Positions 11,339 to 26,300 of a DNA stretch of 64,000 nucleotides are shown piece by piece (positions within the stretch are counted from its first letter, which is position 1; each line of letters opens with the position of its first letter). Under the pieces are notes generated by a model. That model saw only the letters and a program-made list of their open reading frames with translations. It did no database searches and was not told where the DNA came from. This DNA comes from Oxyruncus cristatus (lineage: Eukaryota; Chordata; Aves; Passeriformes; Cotingidae), in NCBI GenBank assembly GCA_013399855.1, contig VXAY01004719.1:2149641-2213640 (forward strand), read 5' to 3'. The position numbers and the translations under genes are program-made.

Positions 11339-14300
11339 CTGAAGAGGAGAGGAAAAAAAAAAAAAGAAAGATTATTCATAAACATTTAGCAAACCCCAAC
11401 ATTTAGAAAGCAATCTCTAGATTTTTACAATCAACTAGAGTTCTATATGCTACAGTGAGTATTAGACAATTATGATAAAAATTCTTAAGAAATTTTCTTT
11501 TTTTGATGCACTTCCAAATTTGGCTTGTTATTTATAACTGTCTGCCCTCCCGCTAGAAATGCCTGCTGGATTGTGGCACAAAACAATTCCTTGGCCTATG
11601 ATTTGATTATGCTAAGCAGTCATGCAACAAGCTCTGCTAAGACAAACCATTCCACCTAAAATTTTAATCAAATAATCAATTTTGAGAGGAATTTGAAAAG
11701 AAAAACTTATCAGTCCTTAACTTGTAAGTGTTGCAAGAGATAACTAAAATTTGGAACACAAGTTAAGCTGATAATTCTCCAAAGAGAAAGTTTATGAAAC
11801 CTTTCCATATTTTATGTTCTTGTGACTGTAGTAGTACAAAGGTAAACATTTTCATCTGACAACCCTAAAAAGTGTGGATAAAAAAGTACAATTGTGCATT
11901 TTTACTATTACACACTAAGTTGCCTAGGCTTTAAGTAGCACTTCAAGTATTTATGGCATAACAAACCTTTTTATGAAACAACATTTGTACTTAATCCAGT
12001 GGTTGCATATACCAGAATAAGGCTCTAAATCCTCATTTAACTCATATCCTAGATATCTAGGATAGTGGTCTACATCACCATCTTAATTCTTTCATAATTT
12101 TACAAATACTTAGAGTTAGACAATTATAACTATTCAGGAGGTAAACTTGGATTCTTTAATATCTAGCAGAAGGTCCTAGAAGACAAGCTTGAGGAAGACA
12201 GATGTGACTCTGGACACATTGCTCTTTTTTTCTTTTCTTATTTTTATTTACTACAGTATCTTAAGTTTCAAACTAGAAACAATGAGCTGATATTCCATGC
12301 TTGGAGGAGGACATTCCCCTTCAAGTTGTCTAAGGACAGAGATCCACAAATTAGGATGGGAAATGATGATAATAGTCTCTCCACAGAACATCATGAATGA
12401 GGGAATCAAAATATACACATGACAGTTACCAAATATGACTGCCAAAAAGGGTGGATTAATAGAATTATCATATATGAAGAAGCATTACTGAATTCCTTCT
12501 AACAGGTACAAGAAACCCTTTCAGCTCTGCACACATGACAGTGGCCTGTCCCTTATCTATTAGGCTGAAACAATACTTTGTGAAGATAATGAAAAGGAGC
12601 TGAGAGACTGGAGATGTTTGGTTATTCTGCCAGCTTAGCGCCATCACTTTGCACACACAGGTACACACATACAGGCTCTCTGGACCAAAAGACAGCTCCC
12701 AGGCACTATAATCAGGGAGCCACATGGCATCATCTCTTGGAAGTTTCAGCTTCATGTCAGATGACATCTCAGTTGTCATTTCATGTATATCCTACTATGG
12801 AGGCAGTGCTGAGAGGTCAGAGGGGCACTGAGAGAGAACATTTGAGTCTTCCTTCCAAACCTGGTCACATTTGACACTTCGGATTGTTTTTGGCAGCACA
12901 GTGGTAAGAGCAGTCTGCAACACCAGCTCAGATAGCATTGCTACTACAGCAAATGCATCACGTAGAGGTTTATCACAGTATTTTCTGCTGAAGAGCGTGG
13001 CTTGAAGCACACATCACACAATCCCTCCACTTCCATAGCTTCACCACTATCCCATTATAGCACCCACCTCATCTCACAGCCCATGCCTGCAAAAACCAAA
13101 GAATAGGCAAGAGTGGGAGAAGATCCTGGCAAAGCCCACAGGCATGCCCATGCAGAGGAAACAACACTGTCCTGAGAGGTCCATGAGCCTTCCTTATAGG
13201 CACAAGCCATTAACACTCTATTATTCAGTGTAATACATAAGGGAATTGGCCAACTTGTTCTCCTAATCACCAGGAATTTTTAGCACAACAGAATAACTTC
13301 ATCTGCTCCCTCCCAGAGCAGTGGGTTCACATATGTACCAGAGACCTTTACACCTTAGCCTTCCAATGTATCTAAATTCCTGCTTGGAATGTGCAGTACC
13401 TTATTCTCCCAACATCAAATCAGAACAGTATATCCCTACCAAACTTTCCATAGCACACAGGACGGCCTGGTGCCCTTCCCTCCAACCAGTGCTCACAAGC
13501 ATGCTGGGGAAAAGCCTCAGGTATATTCAATTGTTTCAAAAGATGCCTTTTGTATTTTTCCACGCAGAAGGCAAGGGTAAGTAGGGACAAGGGAATTTGA
13601 GAGAGATGAGCCTTGCCTAACTGCCAAGGGTGAGCCACTTTTGCATGTGAGAGGAATACTTTAACCACAGTCCAGAACAAAAACCTTCTGGCATTCTTCC
13701 ACGAAGATTTAGGCAAAGCACAGGTTCTCAAAGGCAGATCATAAATAGTTGCTCCCCTACGGCTCTTGTGCAGCCAGGTAGAAATTACACTAGCAAAAAT
13801 ATACAGAGAAGCCATCTTCTGTGCAGTGACTCAAAAAACCCTCTGAAAACCATCAATTAACTGGAAAAGACACCAAGATCTTAAGTATCTTAGCCTGGAA
13901 TTATTCACCTGCAAGAAGTGCTAAGGTAGTACCAGACTGCACCTCTGAAGCACTGGGGATAGCTGAGGAAATTGTAGAACTTCTTGTGCACACCATTAAG
14001 TCTGGAAGAAATACTGCCCCAAGGAGGTTGGGCTACCTTCAAGATGAGGAGGACAGGCTAGAAATCACTGCTTAGATCAGGAGAGGCACTTAGATATGGG
14101 ACAGGAATGTGTATCTGTGGTGGAACAGAAATGCGTGCTGTGACTGCCTGGTGGCACACTGGGTAGTTGCTAGGCAGATTTCATTTATCTGATAAGTAAA
14201 TTTTTTAGTTGCCAGTCTAAAGCTGCAATTTTGAAGAAACCTTTCGTAGGAAAGCATGAGTTCCTGCTGAAAAGAGGGAAGAGAAAAGAGGGTAAAATAG

Positions 14301-17300
14301 GTGCTACAGTGGTTTATAATTGAGAGATGGGCTCTGGGTGAAGTTTGTTCACACTATTTTGATGTTCAAGTAAATACACATCATTCATCCATGGTCAGGT
14401 AGAGGGACAGGCCAAGAGATCATGGGAGATGATGCTATCTGTTTTGAGCAGATGATCTGCAGAGGTAACTTCTTGAAATTCCTTATTAAAGGGGACTAAA
14501 TTATAAAGCATTAAATTATAATGCTATGATTGTATTGGCTGAGGCAGATGGGCATTTTGCCACAATTCAGAGCTCCAGAAGAGGCGTGCCACAGCCAGCA
14601 GCACAGCACAAAGATGCTCTGGTAGGAGTTCTGTCATGCAAACTTTAATGGAAGGAGCAAGCATGTTCTCAGCACTTTTGGTGGTAATACACCCAGATTT
14701 GGAGACATCAAAACAATCAGTACCCCAAAGCACAGGAAGTGGAGAAAACTGGAGCACACACATTAGCGCCAAATCAGCAGTCCACCTATCAGAAACTCTG
14801 ACACATAACCCAAGCCATGGGATAGTAAGAAATGCTGCAGTACAATATCTTCTGCAAAATAATTTACTTTGGAATCATGAAAAAAACAGCACAAGTTGAC
14901 AGAGAAGGGAACAGTCGGGGAGATAATGAGTAAGATAGTCTTCCAGACATGGAAAAAAGCATTATTTAAAAATTCAAAATAATAGTTTCTGAAAACCAGA
15001 GACAAATAAAAACAGCACCTTGTGTGTTTATGAGCATGAACTAAGGCTACTACAAATGAGTTCAATAAAATTAGTTATCCCTGTTTTGATAATTTGCTTG
15101 CATCATAGTAATGTTCAGGTATAAATAAAGCCTGAAAAAAGGACCAAAGCACTGTCTGCTTTGAAAAACTCTTTGGAGGCAAAGGGCAGCTAAGTCTAAC
15201 CTGTAGCTGTAAATAGCTTAGAATACTACAGCATTTCCTTAGACAGCTAAAGGTATTAATTCACACCCCATATTTAACATTTATATTTATTTCTGTTTGT
15301 GATTTTCTCCTTTAAATGGTGACTATTTCTGTAATCAATTTATAAACCAAAATTCACTGTTTTCATTTAAAACCTAGGTAGCATTTATAGTGAGCTCTGG
15401 TAAAAACCAACCAGCAAGCATCCAGCTCCAACCTAAGGCAGCAAACCTAAAAAATACACACAGCAAGCCAAACCACTACAGCTTCTGCCACCAAATGATG
15501 GGTGGGGACACCAAGATCTGGGAAGGGTTATTTTCCCCCTCTCCCTCACACTATCCCCCAAGTTGCAAAAGTCCATTTGAGGCTTGATATTATTGCAAAC
15601 CAAGTCAAAGGAAAATATGCTCTCACAGACACTGTTCAGTGCCCCTTCATGAAGGGTGTTCAGCAGCAAACTATTAAAAATCCTGTTTGACAGTGAGGAC
15701 TTTTTTTTTTTTTTTCTGACTCTGTTTATTCTGGGTCAGAGTGATGACAGTAGAGAACCTTAAAATACTAAGAAAAGATCTGTCCAGGCTCATGGATGGC
15801 AGAAAACAATTTACAAGAGTTTCAGACATGGAGAGTAAAGGATCGGGGGAAGAAAATAAATATTGCCATTTGCAATCAGAGAAAACAAGATGGGAGAGGA
15901 AAATCTCCAGGTGACTGTTATGCAAATTCTTCTTTCTTTATGCCTGTCACTAACCTCTGTGCTTCCCAGCCAAGTGGGTAGTGCCTCATACCAGTAAGCA
16001 TGATACTGAAGTGCCTCACCACCAGCAGGTTCAGGGTTCCAGCTACCTATAAGGATGCAGCCCCTCATTGCTACAATGCCCACAAGGACCGCAGAAGCTG
16101 TGCACATGATCAACATCCTGGCAATGCTCTTCCAAAAGAGGCAGAAGCCATATGTGCCAGATCAGAAGGGAGTACATCCAGATCATAACATTGTTAAGGA
16201 GTAGATCTGCTCCAGGGAGAAACAAAGCTTGCTGTCATAGGTAATGTGTTTCTGAGAGTTCCTGCAGCCTGTGCTTTTGAAGAAAAAAAAAAAAAAAGTG
16301 AAGAGAACAAGAGCAATGTCTCCCTTGCCATTACCCATAGTTGTGCTATGTCACTCCCTTGAAGGTTAATGCAGCAGTGCACAACGGTAAAAATTATCAG
16401 CTGCTAGCCTGGATAAAAACACAGTTTACAGCAATATCCAGGTAAACAGAAAATAAACTCCCCACAGGAAAGGGTGGATTTCACAGACTGTGACACTGAC
16501 ACACTCCACTTCTGCGGATGTAAGTCAAAGTCATCTGTCTCAATAATTAGCAAATTAATTGAAACCTTCCAAAGACAAAATGCTAAGACAAGTTTATTGG
16601 TACTGAATCTTCTACTATGGACCTATGGTAAAAGTAGGTCAAAGCCAAAATCTGACTACAATAGAAGCTTGTCAGGAGGCATCTGAGCTAACAAGAAAGC
16701 TTTTGGAAGTTCTGACTGCCATCTGACAAGCTGTTTAAGCTCTCTGCTTCTAAAGCTCTGGATCTTGGCAATGCCAATGCACTTGAAAAAATCCTATCCC
16801 TCCAGGCAAGAAACTGTACAGAATTGCTTTGTCTTTAAATAGCGCAAGAGCAAGGTATTACTATGCAGGCTGCTAAAATCTCAGATATCAAGTCTCAACA
16901 CAGCATTCCCCTTCGGTTTGGTTATATAAAACAGAAAAGCCATGTGCACAGCTTAATTAACAAGGAGTTCAGCACTACAAAATGTATAAATCTTCAGAGA
17001 AAGAACACAGTGGTGATCAATGCACCCTCCTATCTTAAGATCCTCTATCTGATAGCTTCAGAAAAAACTCTGGTTTATTTCTACCACACCAATTGTTGTG
17101 TTGAGAATACAGAGAGAAAAATCTCAACTGACAGTGCCCCAAGGCAAAAAATAAAACCATTCTAACATATCTTAAAATTGTAGGATCTTTTCCTCTGGAG
17201 AGTGTTCCAAGGCAGACTCATGTCTTGTTCCCAGATACTATACTAGCAAGGATATTCCCAAAGCCATCTGAATACCTCTGTGTAGAAAATAAGAGCTTTG

Positions 17301-20300
17301 GCAATATAAAAGAATGTCATCCTCTTACCACAGGGGCAGATAAAAGCCACAAGAACATTTTTTTTCCCCCTACTCAATTGCTCAAAAACATACTGCATCC
17401 AATTCAACGCACTGTTGCTCACAATACAATGCTATGATTTTTATCTTGCTACCACTGGACTAGATAGATGCAGACACACCCTTGTGAAGCTCTGGCATGT
17501 CAGAATGTCATGAGGGCCCTGGAGTCTGATGTGAAAAAGTCTACACCAGTCCTGTAACATAAAAGTGAATGGAATATGATAAAACCTTTCCAACGTGCCA
17601 TCAGAAGAAGGAAACATGCTATAAACTCAGCCCTATGCTGTCAGAGTGCAACATACCCACAGTGGGCAGGGAACTAGCAGGCAAGTTATAATAATGCCAT
17701 TGGGACTGCAATTCTAGATTTTCCACACCTCCAAATGAAAGGTGTGCTTCCTTTATGGCAAATTCTTTCACTGATGGGCACCTGACATGTGTGTGCACTG
17801 TAGACTCATAAGATTCTCGGCTTCCACATCCACCCTGAAGACAAATGCTGTCACCCAATACAAACCCCATTACACCTCAGCACGCAAAAGGAGTGTTGCT
17901 GCAAAGGGTTGAATAGGTGTTGAAAATTCAACACATGCTTGAATTTTACAACAGAAAACAATACATTTCTTCAGCTGACAACAGGACAAAAGAAACACTG
18001 ATTTTGATTCAATAGAAGGGAAACATCTTCCAAACTGTATGACCTGTATTCTGGCCAATCTTTGTGCTGGTATATACACATATGCAGGCAAGGATATATG
18101 AACACACCTGTGTGTGTGTGTATACCTATGGATGATGTCCAGTGTGAGTGAAAAACTCTGGATAGGCCCTACAGGTGAAAGAAAATGAGAAACTTCAGAG
18201 GAGAGCATTCAACACAAGATCTTCCTTCCTCTCTTGACGACAGCACAAAGGGGCAGGCCAAGCCCTCAGAGGTTAATTATGAGAACTGGTCATTTGAAAT
18301 GCCATTCAGCACATGACTAACACAAAGGGGAGCCATCCTCCTTTTAACATTACCTCTGTTGCATCTGGAATCCTTTAATGCATCCAATTTCATCATGTTA
18401 TCAAAAGCCATTTCTGAAATCCCAGTCTGTTTGTTTTTGCGTAACATCATTATTCACTGTTTAATGCATTTATAGTAGTATTGGAAGTATTTACTTAAAA
18501 CTGAACTTACCAGATGGAATATTCTTATCATCAATAATGAGATGGGCAAATGGCTGCTTCTCAGGTTTGTTTCTCTTGTATAGTTCAATTCCTAATGCCT
18601 CCATTGCAGCTAGAGATAAAAGAATTGCATTATCCCAAAAAGACAAGTTTAGTGGAACTAAATACTTCTTATTCATAAAGCAGCACCTACCTTTTTCTGG
18701 TCTTGGTGACGTTCTTCCCATGACACGCTGGACTTCCTAAAATGAGAAAGAGCTTTGATGTTTTCTTGGTTTTGTAATATTGTTTAGTTTGCACACTTAC
18801 AGTACTCTCTGCATATATCTGGGGATATTGTTCCACCTACATTATATTCAGATGCCTGGGATATGCATAATGTAAATATGAGAATATGTAATATGAACAC
18901 ACACAGTTTAGCTGCCACAATCAAATTACTTCCTCTGTCCAATCTTCTGATAAAGGTGGATAGGAATGATGGTGTGTCTGATCACTGCATTATTTATTGA
19001 AGTAGCAGTGACAGAACATTTACAACCTTTCCTACTTATAGCACTTGGATTATTTCTCCAAATATAATGTAATAATGACTAATAAGAAGGCATCACATCA
19101 AACTATGGAGTTTATGAACCGATTTGATTACTTGGGGTCCAAAAGTAATGAAAGAGACAGTTCTACATAGGAATTAGTGTGTAATCACTCTTGACAACTA
19201 AGGAAAGTAAGGTCTGATTTTGTGATCAGGTAAATGAAAACCTCCATTCCTCACACTTGACCACTAACGGGGAAAGTTGTGGGACTGCAAGGCTCTAGAG
19301 TCAAGGCTCACTTCTAACAAGGCATGCAGGAACTGAAGGATTAAGCATCTTCCCCATCTGGACTGGGCCAAATGGACTGGGTGCCCGAATTCAATGCAAT
19401 TCTTCAAAACTACAGATGAATTTTAACATTAATGAAACCCATGTTACACAAACCCAGGAACAGCACAAATTGCAGACATCAGGCTCCAGAAAAAGCTTTG
19501 GTTTTAATAATCCACACCTGTTTTCCTCTTGAGAAAAAGATACAAACAGCAGTTTTCAAAAATCTGAGCAGCCTGTTCTTCTTACAAGCATGGACTGAGT
19601 CTTGGTAATATCAAGTTCAACCCTCAGTTCTGTCCCCTTTTTCCCCATGACTCTCCATCTGTTTTCTAAAAAACAGGGGTAATATATTTGTTATTCAGAA
19701 TACCTCATACCATGGAGCCATCCAGAGGACGTTTAGTAAAAGGAAACATTTTGCTGATGATAGCAAGTCACTTCCTCTTTGAAACCTAAGAGTGGTCCTT
19801 GTTTCATCTTTATGTCACGCATACTGCTGTTTGCCTTATTCAATCCATGTATATGCAATATGTGCCAGATTTGGCCAGATCAGCAGTGTTACACTGTGCT
19901 CTCAATCACTGCAGTGTTTTAGAATTTGAAATCTTGCTTTAAAAACACCTGAAGTCCTGCTTTTATGTAATTTTGCAACCACAGCGAAGTCTATAATGCC
20001 TTAGCTAGAGCATTTATTACTCTCACTTTCCCCTTTCAGTAGGTATTTAAATGTTAAACCAAAATGAAAAGCCACAGCAGTATGGAAGTTGTATTATGAC
20101 TATCAAAGCATAATACTTCAGCAGAGATCTGCTGATTTTGTAGATAAGAATCGCAAAGATACTTTTTGCCGTAGAGACAAGAAGAGAAGCAGAAGAATCA
20201 CAACTTCAGAAGTAAAACTCGTATCCACCTCCCCCATTGACATTCACTTTAATTCTCTGATCTTCCTACTTCAATGTCAGTTCTAGGAGCACGAAAATGA

Positions 20301-23300
20301 GGTTTAATTCTAAGAGCTGCACACCAGCATCAGCCGCTAACCACACTTAAGTAGAAAATAGGAAGGTGACAAGAAATTGCAAGTACCAGGTACTGTGAAA
20401 GAGGGCAAAAGACTCTGAAGAGAACAGGACGTAAGGTAAGAAGAGCCTGGGTGACAGACCACGCTCGGAGATTACTGCAACACACCTATCCCCAACCCTT
20501 TCCTTTGAAGGGGAAACTTCTTTGTTTTCTTGCTTTTTTAATGGAAACTTCTCAAATGTCGAGTTTGCTTTCATATCCTTCCCTCTGGAGCATGTGATAA
20601 TGTTCTTGCCTGGGGAGCCTACATAGTGTATCCAAAAAGAACTGTGTACATTTTAATCTCCTATTATCTAGACTGGTACTAAAAAAAAAAATCCCATGGT
20701 TGGTAGCTGCTCAGCCTTTGAAATTCCCTGAACTGGTCAACTGCTATTCTACTCCTAACTTAAATTTTTCCTAGGAGCATGGACTTCTGCTTCTGCACAT
20801 TTCCAAAAATGCTCTAGCTAAACAGTGAGAGATCCAGCAGCCTGACTCAGCTCATCTTCCATGCAGAAAGGCTCTGGTCCTCATGAAATGCGGTCTGAGC
20901 TGCTTTCTAACTGTTGGTGGTGCTGCTCCTCTGCAGCATCACCACTTGGTAAGCAGAACAGCTACCCAGATAGACTTGGGTCCACAACTCTCCTTGTCCT
21001 GATGGTCTCAAGCCTACTTTCCTGTTTCCTAGGAGCCTGTCTCTCTGACAGGAACACTCTCCTGTACTCCTCTTGAAGCTATGCTAGTGTGCAATTAGGA
21101 ATTAAGGTATCATTACATCAAAAAGGAAATTATAAGTGTGAGCTCAACACTAACGCATTGAGAAGAGTTGGAGGCTGGCTTATGTTCACTGACTCTTCTG
21201 TATGCTTGTCACTGGATTAGAAGTGGAAAGACTGTGGCAAAAAATCAGAAACCCTCCATCAGTTCTCTAAGCTCTGGACTAGTGTCAAATTCTTTACTTG
21301 ATTCTGGCCAGCTTCACAAAATTTTGATATTCCTTTCTGTTATGTTGCCCAGGCTTCCAAAAGGGAGATGAAACAAATGAACTAGTCCCTAGAAAACAGA
21401 TAAGGAGTAGGGAGTTTTCTCCTGAAGAATAAGTATTTCAACACTTCTTGATTTTTTACTTTACGTTTCTACAGTTCCGAGGTGCTGATACACAAACTAC
21501 CTTAGAAGAGCATTTTACTGCGTACTTTCTGCTGACCTTGAAGGAAATTTTTCACTGGATATCTGAAGAAATCCAAATGTCTAAAGATAGCCTCTTCATG
21601 GGATTATAAAAGATCCCCTGGCATTCTTGCTGTCAGGAATTAAGAGCTATGATTCTTCAAATCTTTAAATTATCAACTGCATTTTTTAACACTTGAATGT
21701 CTTTAAGCATCTCATACTTAATCACAATGTAGACTCCCATTAAGGAAGCAGAAACAGCTCAACAGAACCTGTGACTAAGAAACTGGCACAGAACTACTGA
21801 CAAAATATTACCAGTGACTTCTAAGACTGCCATCCACAGAACTGTGATACCAAGCTGTTCAGTTATCTTTAGCAAAACTGTACACAAAAATCACACTACC
21901 CCATTAATCTTATGATAAGCTACCCTTGTACACCTTTGTGTAATTTGCCTACTGCCAAACAAATCAGCTCTGCTGACCTGCTTCCCGGATTCCAACCTCC
22001 TTCACACAGTCACCATTTACAAAACAGACAAGCAGTTAGTCACAAAATGAAAAACATGTCTTCCCTTCATCCAAAAAACTTAAGATGCCATTAAGAAGCT
22101 CCAAAACTTTCATATTTTAAAGCTAAAAATCACACTTTAAGTGTCTGGAAAGTTGGAAACTGCTCTTTTCCTAATCCACAACAGGTTGCAGGTTTTACTC
22201 TTAGCATCTCAGCATGTTCAAAGCAAAAATAACTCTCGGTCTACAAGTTATATCCAATGTTGAGGATGCAGAGACAAGGCTACACTTGAACATATAATAT
22301 TTGTGAAAGGTTTTTCATCTCCTTTGGCTTTTTCAGTATCTCAGTACCTACTTTGAGCAGCTATAAGGAGCCTTTTGAGACCAATGAGAAGTTCTCTGGA
22401 CATTCATGTGCTTTTTTATCCGTGATCTTAAAGCTTCTTTATGTACTTTTTTCTTTTACTACCCAAGTGCTTTAAGAACAGCTAAGGACCAGGAAGAAGC
22501 ATCTGATTCTCTGGCCGGAAATTCAGCAATTTGAAGAATACTAATCAGGAAGGAAGTGAAATGAAAGTACATGAACCAATACTCAGACTACAGTTTGGAG
22601 ACCAGCAATACAATCTCTACCCAAATGAGTAGTCTATTACTTGCATTAAAAAATAGGCATGTAAGTCTGTAGGATGGAAACAGTGAAATTTTAACAACTT
22701 ACAGCAACCACTTGTGAAAACTTTACTTGGTCCATAACTATGTGCACTTTAAATCTCTGCTAAGTGTATAGATCTCTTTAAGAGATAACTACTGCCCTGG
22801 AGGTCTAGTAAAGCACTGTTGCCATGTGGGAAGACTAGCTTATGCTTGAACTCCCCAAACTACTAGAAACTGGGAGTATTGCCAAGAAAAGTTACTTATG
22901 GATTGACCAAAGATATGTTTGTAGTCCTTTCTACTTCATGCTCATAACAGGCTTCATAAGGACTGTGGTTAGTGCATCTGGACTGCCAAAAGGTTTTTAG
23001 GGTTGCATGGAAAAAAAATTAAGCAAACAGACAGGCTAAGAAAGTATATTATTTGTCTGTTTGAAAGTTTATACTCACTATAGAAAATGTGCTTTCTACT
23101 TAGTAAGCTGCTCCTTAAGCAGAATTTTTATCCTGGAAGATGTTAAGAAATTGGTCATTAGTTTTTGATTCAAAGAAAAATCTTTACTTACAATTTTTTT
23201 TCAGGAGACAAATATTTCTAGACCTGACCTTGCAGTCCTACTACACTGGCTTTCCTAAGAGCACTTTCATTTGCAACATCAAACCCTGCTTTAGATTTAA

Positions 23301-26300
23301 GTACTAGGTCTACAGGTGTGCAGAGAAAACAGATGAGAACTGGTACAGTAAGCTAGAAGCTGTAACCAAACCATAAACGTGAGCAAAAGTAAGTTGTCTA
23401 TTTTCATTTCCTGAACAGCCGGATTTGCAAAAGACAACGGATTTAAAAAAAAAAAAAATCACAAAAGATAGATAAATGGTATTTTAAAGCATTTCATTTT
23501 AGTCACTGAACACACTGCCAGTTCAAATAAGCATACTGGTTCTTAAAACACACACAGGTTAGATTCTCCTTCAGGAAAGTGAAGAAAGCACAGACAACAA
23601 GAAACCTGTTTAAAGTCACATTTGCTGCATCCACACAGACAAAAGACTAGCACAACTGCAATTAAGCTTTGGCTGCATCTCTGCTCTTCATTGCAGCAGG
23701 GCAAACAAAAGGCAGAGTTTACAGATCACGATAAAGTATAATTCTGCCTGACACTGTTACTTTCACTTCTCTGATGTACCAAAAAATGCAAACATAGCCT
23801 CAGGCAATCATTTTCCTATCTATTTTTTTTCTCTGTCGTTGATATAAGATGACAAAGCATCTAGAACACTGTTGCAGCTGCTTAATACATTCTGTTACAC
23901 TTAAAGGAAATTCAGAGTCTACTTTGGCAAGGGAAATTTTATTGTTCTCAAACTAATGGTCAACAGCCAGAAAAGTTATCCCTACTCACTACTTATCCTG
24001 GCCACGGACATTGCAGCATTTAACTTCCATCCAGACTGGCAGGATATGCAGCCTCAACTAAAGCCAATGCCTTTGTTGAGTAACCAGCAGCAAATGACCA
24101 GAATACAGGGCTTCCCATTGATTTACAGTAACAGGCTCCTTACTCTGTCATGAGAGTCACATGAAAAAGCAGTCTAGCACCAGCACACAGCAGAGTCTCT
24201 ATAAAATGCAGGAGGAAAGAACTAATTGTAGTTAAGCAGACTTAACCCTTTGTCTGCTCCTTAAGCTTTTGAAGGAGGTGGCTAGCAAAACAAGACATGG
24301 GCTCCTATATTTCTTCATGTTTTGCTCTCAAAAAGATCTGTCAGCTCAGGGTTCTCTCACAAAAGTAAACATTACATTAGCACAATTAAAATGCTATAAA
24401 TTTAACTCAAGTACAGTTCTTTCTAAAGCATATGTGAGTTCAGCTCAAATCTAAAGTGGTGCCCCTAATCAAAAACTGCCAGTTGTATGCAGATGTGAAG
24501 TAGTAAAGTTGTAGCAGACCTGATAAGCCAGGAAAACCAAATACCATAGCAGACATTCATCTGTCAAACAGCCCATAATTAAACTCTAAACACTGTCATG
24601 AAGACTAAAAGAGATCAAAGACAGTAACTGCAGTAAGAGGGGGTTGTGACATATATCCCACTTGCCTAGGCTTCCTCATTAGGGCTGACTTCTTCAGCTG
24701 ACCACTTTTGTTATTCCTAAGACTGCCTAGTTATCATGCTATGGCAAAGTAGGTCTTCTGCCGGTGTAAGAATGATCTGTGTAGACTAGAGAACTGGCAA
24801 AGGGAGCAAAACAAAAAAGGAAATATTATCCCTCATTTGGGGCTGCAGAAAGAGTAAGAAATGAGCAAATGCGAGTAAATGCTACCTCCTTTGTCCTTCA
24901 GACAATATTTTGCTTGCTGATGATCTTGACTTAAGAGAATCTTGTCCAAAACAGTCAGGAAGACTGCTTTGAAGAAAAGTATTTAACTGGTTTGTTTTGG
25001 TTTTTTTTTATGAGCATCCCAAGTGTTGGCAAACCTATACAAATATTAGCATAAATGACTACCATTCAGGCCCATCCAAAAGTAAGAATGGCTAACCAAC
25101 TAAATGCAATCAGGCTTCTCAGCACAACTTGAGGTCTTCCTTTCTTAAAAAAAATAAGATAAATAAAATGTGTTTGAATACAGAATTGGTTAGCCACCAC
25201 CAGATTCATGAGTAAACACAATACAATCTTGGGTGAAACCTCAGGTGTTATCTGAACACCAGAAAATAATTTATAGAACTTACCTCTGAATACAGATGTT
25301 GGAAAAAGTTCAACAGGACCATGAAAGAAAGGAACACAGTCTGTGCCACTTACCTTCTGCACAGCCCTTTGGAGAGCCTGTTTCATATTTCTACATGATT
25401 CTGGCATTAACTTCATTTCTTGACTTTCAAAGGATGCATCATGTAAATCTGTACTTTCTTGATGACCAAAAAGTGTTCTGACACAGTGTGCATGTTCCTT
25501 TGAAATTCTAGTAGGGTCCATCTGAAACAAAAACATAAGCACAACCACAGTTCTAAGGGACACTTTTCAACCACCTAAAAGTTTGGCACCTGGCTAAGTT
25601 TATTATCTAAATTTTCTTCATAAACAATGAAGAGAGAAGAAGTTCCCCACACTGAGGTTTATTTCATGCAACAAACATGTGAGATAGGATATGTGACTTT
25701 CAAAAGTTACAAGATAAATCCCATTCTTACAGTAAAATCAATTATCCTGAATTCCATTTTTCAACCACTCAGTGCAATATTACAGTTATTTTAACTTGGA
25801 ACAAAGTCATCCTACCTCTAAGAGTTATTGTTTGTAAAATAGTAAGTAGAGAAAATTGGGGAAAGTATGTACAACACCTAGCACATCATTTTCAAGAGGA
25901 GAAACAGAAGTTTTCTCTGAAAATATATCACCAAAGCTATCAGCCAGCTGTCACAGAAGTGCTTTTGTGGGTGTACTGGTTCTGGCTGGGATAGAGTCAA
26001 TTTTCTTCACAGTAGCTGGTATAGGGCTGAGTTTCGGATTTGTGCTGAAAACAGCTTTGTTGATAACAGATGTTTTTGTTACTGCTGAGCAGTGCTGACA
26101 CAGAGTTATGGCCTTTTCTGCCCCTCACCACACCCCACCAGTCACTGGACTGGGGGTGCACAAGGAGCTGGGAGTGGACAGTCTGGACAGCCAACCCCAA
26201 CTGACTAAAGGGCTGTTCCATACCATATAGCATATAAAGCTGGGGGAAGAAGGAAGAAAGAAGGAGACGACATTTGGAGTGATGGCATTTGTCTTCCCAA

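Noticed and set aside
15811..16225. Hydrophobic minus-strand frames faintly reminiscent of a four-helix membrane protein such as a claudin
   Set aside because: No claudin W-GLW-C-C signature, stops in the matching frame, no splice context, and located inside intron 4.
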